DNA of 64,000 nt from Vandiemenella viatica (taxonomy: Eukaryota > Arthropoda > Insecta > Orthoptera > Morabidae): assembly GCA_031002005.1 (NCBI GenBank), contig JARYHS010006964.1:1426001-1490000 (forward strand), read 5' to 3'. A program made the translations under genes and the position numbers. This document shows, one piece after another, positions 55,660 to 64,000 of this stretch (position 1 is the stretch's first letter; each line of letters opens with the position of its first letter). The notes beneath the pieces are model-generated. The model saw only the letters and a program-made list of their open reading frames with translations, had not been told where the DNA came from and did no database searches.

Positions 55660-56440
55660 ACCCGTTAATTTTTCTAAATGTTCTTTACACAAATCTACAG
55701 TTGCAGCCTTTTTACCGATCGCCATGAATCTTGGCACATTTATGCATCTATCCATGGAGAAGATTTCTGATTGATAATAAAATTAAAAAAAGCACTCCCC
55801 CACCACCTTTCAACCTGTTAATTTACATAGAAATCCTCAGTTTTTTATCAGATTTCGATGGAACATATTATATATACAATTAAAATAAAACAGCATATAC
55901 TATCAAGAATTGGTTTACCAACCTCATCCCTTCTCCCTCTTTCAGCCCCTTTAATTTTTCTCAATTTTCCTTAAAGAAAGTTACAGTTGACGCCTTTTGA
56001 TCGATCTCCATGAAAGTTGCCCCATTTATGTATCTATTCATGGAGAAGATTTCTGATTTATAATAAAATATAAAAAACACCACCCCTTAACATCCCTTAA
56101 TTTGTATAGAATTTCCCAGTTTTTATCCAATTTCGATAGAACTAATTATTCATACAATTAAAATAAACGGAATAATACTTTCAACTTTTGGTTTACCAAC
56201 CCCATCCCTTCTCCCTCTTTTCACCCCCTTATTTTTTTAATTTGTTTTTTACACCAAGCTACAGTTCATACCTTTTGACTGGTCACCATGAAAGTTGGCA
56301 CATATATGTGTCTCTCCAAGGAGAAGACTTCTTATTTAAAATAAAAATAAAAAATCATCACCCATTCCCTAACACCCTTCAATTTATATAGAAATCTACA
56401 GTTTGAATTCTTTTTCAATGAACTTATCATATATACAATT
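55660..56440 (+). repeat. ~265-bp tandem repeat array, about 3 copies
   Basis: Three units start near 55665, 55925 and 56200. Each has ctacagtt...gcctttt-accgatc, ccatgaaagttggcacatttatg, tccatggagaagatttct, a run of cacc-rich sequence, and ttttatccaatttcgatgg. They are related to 51481-52030. Confidence 0.85.
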
Positions 56441-56466
56441 TAAAACAATATAATATCAATGAAAAA

Positions 56467-56574
56467 TTATGTGGCTTGGCATGGGAAACCCCCTCTCCTC
56501 CACGTAGCCCATCGTAGCATTCCAGCCAACCCCTACCTCACCTAGACCAAGTCACGTAGTTTATGGACGCTCCC
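56467..56574 (-). mobile_element. Harbinger-like MITE, one end
   Basis: gtggcttggcatgggaaacc...cacgtagcccatcgtagc...gtcacgtagtttatggacgctccc then TTA matches the right end of 50122-50480. Confidence 0.7.
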
Positions 56575-56690
56575 TTAACGCCAGCGCTTTATAGCTGGGA
56601 GAAGTTGTAATAAAACCTTTTTCCGCGGGAACGTGAATTGTTCATCTTGAAGACAAGAGCAATGATTTTATTTTATTTATTTGCTTATGG

Positions 56691-56924
56691 CTTTACGCCT
56701 CGTCGATGTTGCGGTCTTTAGAGGCGGGAAACGACTGGGGACAAGGAAAGGGAATGACGTGGGGCAAAAACAAGAAGGAATTCGGCCATGACCTTTTGAA
56801 ACAAGCATCCCGGTATTCCCTGGAGTGATTTGTGTAATCTATCGAAAACCCAAATGCCCGGACAGGGATTCGAACCCACGTCCTCCTAATGCCAGAACGT
56901 TACCTCTCACCCACTGCGGCTGGT
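56691..56924 (-). mobile_element. SINE-A copy with a small insertion
   Basis: The full order is present on the minus strand. B box gggttcgaatcc; tail region ggctttacgcctcgtcgatg on the plus strand. About 20 bp extra (gacgtggggcaaaaacaag) interrupts the ctggggacaagg/gaattcggcc junction. Confidence 0.8.
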
Positions 56925-57097
56925 GTCAGTGAAACAAATGTTTGTGGTCGTGAAATGCGAGTGTCACTTGAGAGATAGTGTGGTATTCACGTCTAGCTAT
57001 CAAATAAGTGCTTTCAGTTTTTTACGGAACACATTTCTCCAGCTTGTGATACACAACACAAGATGGATAAAAAATTCACAGCCACAACATTTATACA

Positions 57098-57175
57098 CCC
57101 CTGCCTGCAGCCGGACTCGAACCGGCAACCTTTGGCATGTGGAGCCATCACTCCAGTCCCTACGCTGCCTAGGGT
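57098..57175 (-). mobile_element. tRNA-like SINE head of a third type
   Basis: The minus strand reads tagggactggagtgatggctcc (A-box region) and ggttcgagtcc (B box, 57122-57112), followed by ggctgcaggcagggg. Body differs from SINE-A and SINE-B. It does not fold into an obvious full tRNA with a normal anticodon arm by eye. Confidence 0.45.
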
Positions 57176-57182
57176 TAGGAAA

Positions 57183-57240
57183 TAATTAAATGACGAAAAT
57201 AAACATTCACACGCTGTTGTGTGTTGTGTATGTTTCCTAA
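57183..57240 (-). mobile_element. Harbinger-like MITE, central scrap
   Basis: aattaaatgacgaaaataaacattcacacgctgttgtgtg matches the middle of the MITE family (compare 6945-6985 inverted). Confidence 0.6.
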
Positions 57241-57365
57241 CTGTGACAAGTAATGTTTCAAAATATTATCAACAGAAAGTAATACAAAGAGACTTGCCTA
57301 CTGGATGAGCAACAGGTGGTCAGCACTCGACGAATCTCGGAGATACTCGGCCGACAGCCGAGCGC

Positions 57366-59095
57366 AGTTCTGCTAGCCGCCAACAGAGCGCACCGCGAGT
57401 ACTCCAGAGGTGTTACTACACAGCTCACTACCATGCAGGAAGGAATATATGGAGTCGACGCAAGGGACCTTCACCACGTACTGGAGTGAAACCGGGTAGA
57501 GAGAAGTGGGGTGGGGAGGCCGCCATTTTGCTTGGCCGTAGAAACACGGGAATAGGCACAAAAACCTATAGGGAATCATAAGACAACCGTGGCACCGGTT
57601 AGTTCGCGAGATATACTGTCTCAAAAATGTGGTTATGAGGGGATTCAACGATAACGGTGGCGCCGCAATTTGATGACGAATTATTTTGTAACTCGATGAG
57701 ACAAACTGAAAGTGCAGAATAATTTTTTTTGATAGCTCACTTAGTTCTCGAGATATTGTACCTTAAAATTGACGTGATTAGGTTGAAATGTGGCCTAGGA
57801 AAAAAAAAAAAAAAAAAAAAAAAGACACCAAAATTACAAGGAACTGCTTTTTAACGTGCTATATCTCGAAACCCAAGCGAGATATCAAACAGTTTTATTC
57901 TTTATTTTCGATTTGTTTCTTTGAGTTCTATAAGACTTCATCATCAGATTGTGGCGCTAGGGTAATGATAGAACTGCCGGTTATGACTGGAACAAAAGAT
58001 AATTTTGCTACACATGCGGATTGGGTGATTTATTTTTTTACTAATCCTTGTGGTTAGGTTGAAACGCGACCTGGACCAGAATAAAAACGTCACCTAATTC
58101 TTAAATTTTAAAAATAGCCTAAGTGAATGTTTAGAACTTTTAAAAAATGATCACTTCAAAAATCCTCATAGTTTCTGAACTTGCTTAGAAGATATTGTGC
58201 TGTTAATGACCTATATAATTTTGCTGGCAAAATCAGTGCATTCATAAGTCAGAAGCTAACAACTAATAACAAATAAATTGTTTCTTCTCTTCTGGTACAC
58301 ACCGCATTTCAACCTACCAACATTTCCATTAATATTGCCGCTACCAGATCAAATCATGTAGACACACCTAAACACATGAAATGCATCGCGAACTACAATT
58401 CGGGCACCAACGTTTATTTAATCACGTTTAGTAGTTCCCACAGCACAAATTATCACAATTAATTTCATAGTACATTTTCAGTGTAAACTGAAACTTGAGT
58501 GAAGCCAGCAGATATAATATTCTCTTTGTCGAGATGAAAACTTGACCCGCTTAAATTAAATTTTCAACACTTGTCTACAATTGGGCTAGCTTTTCTGGTG
58601 AAAAGTAGTAACATATGCTAATTGCCTACAGTACACCAACAAAAAATTGAGAACGTTATGATCCTATTGAGAGCAATGAATAAATTTATAGCGATAGGTC
58701 CTAATGTTACAGTTATCTATCAGATACTTCAAGAACGATAATCACAGTGTGACTTACTTATGAAACGTTATTAAGTTGTTTCCTACCTTGTCTGCCTGTT
58801 CAACCATATGCAGCACAACTTGGCATTACTGAAAACTTCAGAATATTAGAAAATGAAATATTCTCAGCAGCTGACACAGTGCAAACAGCCTAATGTTTTG
58901 CGGGGATCCCTAGGGCCGCCGCGAATGCGCAGTAGGAGAGTAGTTTTTTCATGAGGTTTCACGGATTTAGTGTTATTTCGTCTCCATATATTCCTTCCTC
59001 CATTGTCGGTAGTGAGCTGGTACAGTAACATCTTTGGAGTGCTCACAGAGTTTACAGCGGTGTGCTCTGTGGGCGGCTGGCGTAACTACGAACAG
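57366..59095. mobile_element. TIR element, second copy, within a larger inverted repeat
   Basis: The core 57432-59004 has catgcaggaaggaatatatggag at the left and its inverse tccatatattccttcctccat at the right, matching the element at 53896. Flanks are inverted too: agtactcc...tgttactacacagctcactac outside left answers gtagtgagctggtacagtaaca...ggagtgctc outside right, extending the inverted ends to about 57366 and 59095. Internal repeat units at 57640-57760 and 57860-57960 are in opposite orientation around an A run. Confidence 0.6.
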
Positions 59096-59674
59096 AATTG
59101 ACGAGAATTACACAGTTTTTACATATTTTCTCAAATTCAAACAATGACAGTAGGTATGTTAATAGAAACCTTACACTTTTAGTTTTAGCGAAATTAATCA
59201 AAACGCCAGGATCATGGTGAACAGTATCACTTCAGAGATATGTGTTTATTACTAAGCATGGGGACAGTTATAAAGTGAAAAGATTTTGTAATTTAATTCA
59301 GTCTGTACTCTGTAATAAGCGGTTATGCCTTTAAGGCTGATAGATCACTTTAGGCCACCCACTTATCCAATACAACATGATACAGCAACCTGTACTCTGT
59401 GCAGCTGTTGCAGCTGCTGTGCTGTTTCGTTCCCACGCGCCTCTCCTGTTTAACCGTCGCTCGCTCTCATTATTGCGCCATTTCTTATTTCACTGCTCTG
59501 CTTGTAACTGAGGCGCAAAACAGAGTCCGTGGCCGAATTCCTTCCCGCTCCTTGTTCTAGATCACCTCACGGCTGTAATAACCTCAACGCAGACGAGACG
59601 TTAATTTTTAATTAAAATAGTAAAAAAATAATAAAATAAAATCAGTATACAGGGTGGTGCAAACATTACCTTAA
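59096..59674. other. Unassigned spacer with SINE-A scrap
   Basis: 59528-59605 reads gtggccgaattccttcccgctcc...gcagacgagacgttaa, the 3' half of SINE-A on the plus strand. The rest is unassigned. Confidence 0.5.
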
Positions 59675-60042
59675 TACAGAGTGTCCATAAATCACGTAGG
59701 CTCCATTTTGGCGTCCTGTGAATCACTTAATTCACCTCCCCCCATGTATCTCGACTTGGCTTTTGTCTCTACCCCTTTCCCCCTGCCACGTGACAAGTAT
59801 CATTTTTCCCTATTGATTCCAGAAGATGATTTGTACATTTTTTCTCTTGTCAGATTATCGTAAATTACATACGGAGATAGCTAAATATCGACATACTTTT
59901 GTATGTTTTGTACCTTATATTAATTGTGAGAAATTATATGAATAAGAAGTACAGCCCGGAAACCTTTCCTCACTCCTTTAATACAACTTTCCAGCCAAGC
60001 CTTCTGCACCTACAACAAGCCACATAGTTTATGTACGCTCCC
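59675..60042 (-). mobile_element. Harbinger-like MITE, complete but diverged
   Basis: Left gagtgtccataaatcacgtagg and right cacatagtttatgtacgctccc then TAA (60043-60045). Interior gattccagaagatgatttgta and gtcagattatcgtaaattacatacgg match 50122-50480 in the same orientation. Confidence 0.75.
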
Positions 60043-60188
60043 TAATCTGTTTGGAAATACAAAATTCCTTACTTGTTAGTTTCTTACCTTTTTTGTTATT
60101 GCAGATCTCAGAGAACAGTTAAAAGTAGAAACCGATCACTAATGTTTGCATTTGTGCTTAAACCACAGCGTGCGATTGCGTTAGCAAG

Positions 60189-60465
60189 TTTTTTTTTTGT
60201 TTTTTTGTTTTTTTTTTTGTAACTGCTTTATGTCTCTTTTTAACATCGAGGTCTTTAGAGACGGGAAAGGATGGGGGGCAAGGATGGGGGCAAGGAATGG
60301 GAAGGAATTCGGCCATGGGCTTTTGAAGGAGGCATCCCTGCATTTGCCTGGAGTGATTTGGGGAAACCATGGAAAACCCAAATCTGGATTCCCGGACGGG
60401 GATTCGAACCGCCGTCCTCCCGAATGCGAGGCGAGAACGCTAACTGTTACACCACCACGCTAGGT
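60189..60465 (-). mobile_element. SINE-A with perfect 11-bp target duplication
   Basis: GCGTTAGCAAG occurs at 60178-60188 and again at 60466-60476. The T run at 60189-60220 is the A tail. B box ggttcgaatcc. A cggg/atggggg unit is duplicated in the body near 60270-60300. Confidence 0.92.
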
Positions 60466-61150
60466 GCGTTAGCAAGAGTTGGTAGCCCTGCGGCTATTTA
60501 GTTTCCTCGCAGCCGTCATCTGTTTATGTATATTCCGTACCTTAACTCGAAAGACAGAGCGGATCTTTAACCACATATTTTTTAATTGTCAAACCAATAC
60601 TTTTTAGTAAACTAAATAGTTCGTATACCTTTACTTAGGACAGTTGCCGGTATTAAATGAAATTTTCCATTTTACTGATAGACAGCGTGGTGGCTGTTCT
60701 ATTTAGCGTGCTCAAATCTCCCCACACTAGCTGTTGAGTCTTACTGGATTCAATTACAAAGAAACTAATGCAGCAATCAGTGCATTATTTAGATACTGAA
60801 GAATCGTAAATTTTTCTCATATGAAAAATATTTGTTATATCGCAAACAGCTCATTTTATTTATGAAGCTGACATGGAAAATATAACAGGTCTTCCATACA
60901 GATTAACTTAACATTTATAATTTAAAAATGTCTGCAAGACTGAGATAAATCAAATTCAGGATTATTTTAAGGTGAAAAAGCAGACATATGAAGACATGAT
61001 CATTCCATAATACGTGAAAATTAACTTCAAGTATATAGGAAATGTAATATATGTAAAATTTCACTAACTTTATTTGATAACTCAATTCCTAATTCAAACA
61101 GAGATTTTTTTTTTAGTCGTGTTCTGTTTATAGGATGTTTAATCGTTGTG
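60466..61150. repeat. Diverged repeat shared with 50700-51060
   Basis: 60820-61140 parallels the earlier copy, ending gtttataggatgttt next to SINE-A. 60477-60820 is unassigned. Confidence 0.5.
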
Positions 61151-61366
61151 ACCGAGAGTGGTGGGTGAGAGGTAACGCTCTGGCCTCGCATTTGGGAGGA
61201 CGCGGGTTCGAATCCCCGACAAAGATTTGTGGTTTTCATAGTCAATCCAGGTGAATTACATGACGATTACTTCAATAGGCCATGACCGAGTTCCTTACCG
61301 CTCTTTCACCCCAGTCCTTTCCATCCTCTAATGACCACGACGTCGACGAGGCTTAAAGCCATAAAG
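61151..61366 (+). mobile_element. SINE-A copy
   Basis: Head accgagagtggtgggtgaga, B box gggttcgaatccc, body with caataggccatgaccgag, tail gacgtcgacgaggcttaaagcc. Confidence 0.82.
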
Positions 61367-62181
61367 TAGTATAGTTCACTGTTTACTCAATGCTGTGGTT
61401 CTGTGTCGCAAATTTTGAACTGTTACTACAAGACAACGTAACATGTAATGTGGCAGTATTTAAATTTTCTAAGCCTCATATTCCCGCCATTTTGTTTTAA
61501 TTCACTATTTATGGTTACAGGTAATCATTGATTCCTTGCGAACCACTGTCACCAGTAACATTAATGTTTGCACTTAATTAAAATCAGCCCTTTTTTAAGT
61601 AGTATTATTTAGCGGGTTTCGTGTGTCATTCCCGCAAGCATAGCGTTTAAATATATCTTCAACCACAATATCTCCAGATACCACGTCGTGTGATAATGGT
61701 ATTAATCGCAAGAGGATAAATAACGGAATAGACAGCTAGACATGAATTTAATTAGTATTAGGCTGACGACTAGTTTACTGAGCAAGCACACATATCCTGA
61801 CGAAACTAATACCACCTATACGCCTGTAGGCTGTGACGAGTCAGGTCTCAGCTGTGTATGGCTGGCTTTATACATGCTACACCGGCGCTGTAATTCCAGG
61901 TACAATGGCTGCAGGAGTTGGAACTCCGTGTCAATTTCTCTGCTCAACGAAACAAAAACCATTTTTTTCTGCAGTTATTTGTTATGATTAATAAAGAAAT
62001 CAATACACTGAACTCACATCTACTGCTTCCTTCAGGTACAGCTTTTTTTTAGTATTGGGGATTTTAATTTTTAGACTTATTTTGTACTTATTTAAAAACA
62101 TTAAACTCTGGTCATTCTAAAAGTTACTGGAAACATATTTAAATCAGTAGAGGAACTACTAAATACATTAATAATTTTACA
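61367..62181. other. Unassigned spacer
   Basis: No gene supported. An 81-codon frame at 61742-61987 has no recognisable content. Confidence 0.45.
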
Positions 62182-62410
62182 TTAACAAAATGAAAAACAA
62201 AAGCCTAAAATTTGTATTTTCCTATTATTTATTGCCTTATCACTTCTTTTTATGGTGAATATCTTTTCAGTCCTGAATAATATTCCAGCAATAATCAGCC
62301 AGCACTGCAGGTATTCCGCTTTTCCAAAGTCATGATGTCCCTCTGGAACCTTTCTGCATGTTTGAAACGAAGTCTTCGCGGGTGTACCGCCGGATAGTGT
62401 TTTCAAAACA
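62182..62410 (-). pseudogene. Fragment of a transposon-associated ORF (weak)
   Basis: On the minus strand one phase reads FKHAERFQRDIMTLEKR followed by LLLEYYSGLK-like sequence. This resembles a recurrent insect motif, HGERFHQDIxxMEKRYQGxW...LADYCW, found in transposon-linked proteins. Frames change within the match. Identification rests on one short motif. Confidence 0.3.
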
Positions 62411-63025
62411 ATGAAATTTATTAAAAACTCGGAGAAAGTTTACACGAAACGTATTTAAACGCGAAATATATCAGTCAAATAAATAACTGTTATCCGTTTT
62501 CGAAATTATAGTCTCCATCAGTTAAAGTAAAATGAATTTATTTTTAAAAAATTCTAACCAAATACTATGATAATCTAAGCAGAGTAATATACTCATAACA
62601 TGAAATAATATCATTAAAAATGATTCTTATTCGTTTTTCCTTACAAGCTTTTCCAGAATAAATTCCAATTACCATCACAGATGAACTCCTTAGTTTTTGA
62701 TACATATGTCAGCTTTAACATGAGATTTAAGTTTACCTTATTATGTAGATTTAAACACAGAAAGAGACGATTTCGCCATTCAACAAAGTTAGGAAATAGA
62801 TCGAAGGTCGTGACCGCTTGATCCGACCTGGCTCCATTACAAACGTGACTTGTATTTTTGCAAATTTTGTTTGGTTTAAAAGCATAAAAGCAAAATTTGC
62901 GAGGGTGGACACAGTCTAACTCTGTAAGAGATTATTATAATTATAATGCATTCACTCAATCTTAACAACGAAGCACAAACTTTATTCATGTCTGTTTCCC
63001 TGCAGTATGGCAGCTGTATAAAACA
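62411..63025. other. Unassigned AT-rich spacer
   Basis: No gene or repeat identified. Confidence 0.45.
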
Positions 63026-63032
63026 TCAAATA

Positions 63033-63068
<36 letters not shown>

Positions 63069-63256
63069 CGCTGGTCAGAGATATTGGCTTCAAGTTTATA
63101 TTTTGCACTCTGAACATATTTAACGTCTGTTACGGGCGTTTTGTCAGCGGTTAAACGATTCCATCTCTTTCTGTGTGAGTCTGGAAGGAGACAGCTGGCT
63201 TCGGGGGGGTGAGGGCGCTGAAATGAATAGCGGCAGTCTGTGCTCGAAACAAACAT
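63026..63256 (-). other. Possible retroposed sequence ending in an A tail
   Basis: A T run (63034-63066) on the plus strand is an A tail for minus-strand sequence of higher GC content with a 76-codon frame (SHRKRWNRLTADKTPVTDV). No known domain. It could be the 3' end of a retroposed transcript or LINE. Confidence 0.25.
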
Positions 63257-63267
63257 TTTATCTAGTT

Positions 63268-64000
63268 TGAACTATTTTTAAAGATAAAAAATAAAAACAT
63301 ATGCTGTGGCAAAGTGTGATACTTTCTTTTTCTTTAGTTTCACAAGCTTTTCTGTGAAAATAACAAGAGGATTTTATCATTCCATATTGATGTGTATTCT
63401 GATATTATAATGTCCTCAAATGGCTGGCAGGACTAGGGTGAGGGGTCTCATGGGAGTATACGAGGTGTATACTGGTGATGAGGTGTGAAAACGTATTTCA
63501 ATAAGGATTAGGGGAAAGAAGACCATGACCACAAGCTGGTACACATTTTAAATCAAAAGGATATGAGAAGATTTCCTTATGCAGCTTAGGGGAAAGGGAT
63601 TGGTTTAAATTTTCAATAGAATTGATGAAAAATATACAAACATAAAAAGTGAAACGAATTTAAAGTTGAAATTAGTAGAGCATAAATGTAAGTGGTAAAG
63701 GAGGGAAAAAAATAAGTGAGTAGGGAAATTGCCACTACAGCAACTGTTCCAGCCAATTAAATTGAATATTCAATGACGAGTTCACTGAATACAACATGTG
63801 TAGTCTGTTGGAGCCTTATTTTAATTTATTATTAATGTTTACAATCTACATTAACTGCAGACCAAGACCAACTCTGAGCTGTGTCACTGGTTGGTCTTTT
63901 AGATTCTATGGTATATTGTGTCACATGATGTCATTCTGCAATTTCTTCTATGATCACCTTAGTGTAAATATTTATTAATTTATTTTATTTATCAATCTTG
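63268..64000. repeat. Block B': second copy of 36785-37490
   Basis: Matches block B from atttttaaagat onward to the window end, including the 60-codon frame at 63796-63978 with one substitution. It has two small extra stretches (ttctttagtttcac and tgatattataatgtcc). Confidence 0.93.

Overview
The window is eukaryotic nuclear DNA, almost certainly from an insect or close arthropod. It holds decayed Jockey-, CR1- and RTE-type non-LTR retrotransposons, a Penelope-like element, mariner, pogo/Tigger, Harbinger-like and hAT-like DNA transposon relics, tRNA-derived SINEs, (CCTAA)n arrays matching the insect telomere repeat, and introns. I see no prokaryotic operon, rRNA gene or CRISPR array. Two runs of exactly 1,000 N (19590-20589 and 37613-38612) are scaffold gaps, so this is three contigs joined.

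Layout. 1-6560: minus-strand retroelement remains: two non-LTR RT pieces, a Penelope-like element with RT and GIY-YIG parts and a nested LINE tail, and a CR1-like LINE with endonuclease and RT. 6619-9691: a SINE fragment, then a terminal-inverted-repeat (TIR) element flanked by TTA that is split by a SINE and a second TIR element. 9692-12544: mostly unassigned. 12545-13657: the best candidate for a non-transposon gene, a compact four-exon minus-strand gene with TATA and initiator motifs, phase-1 introns and a tandemly duplicated internal exon. 15295-31050: a large inverted arrangement. A Jockey element (called J1: ORF1, endonuclease, RT) lies head-to-head with the 3' half of another Jockey element (J2). 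This composite appears once at 15295-19589 and inverted at 26670-31050. J1 in the second copy is split by a 4.2-kb non-autonomous LTR retrotransposon (21965-26211).

26670-36785 (block A: J1/J2 composite, SINEs, mariner, MITE, RTE, Tigger) recurs in the same order at 38613-48696 (A'). The sequence after A (block B, 36785-37612) recurs only at 63268-64000 (B'), after 14.6 kb of sequence (C) absent from the first copy. The order is A-B-gap-A'-C-B'. The simplest reading is two alleles scaffolded in tandem, with C present in one and missing in the other, but a real tandem duplication is not excluded.

Block C (48697-63267) holds a 350-bp palindrome, several Harbinger-like MITEs with TAA/TTA flanks, two arrays of one ~270-bp tandem repeat, two ~1.6-1.7-kb TIR elements (one inside a CCTAA array), a hAT-like transposase fragment and more SINEs. 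Apart from the four-exon gene, nearly every recognisable reading frame is a broken transposon gene. Family names rest on motifs read by eye; clade names within LINEs are provisional.
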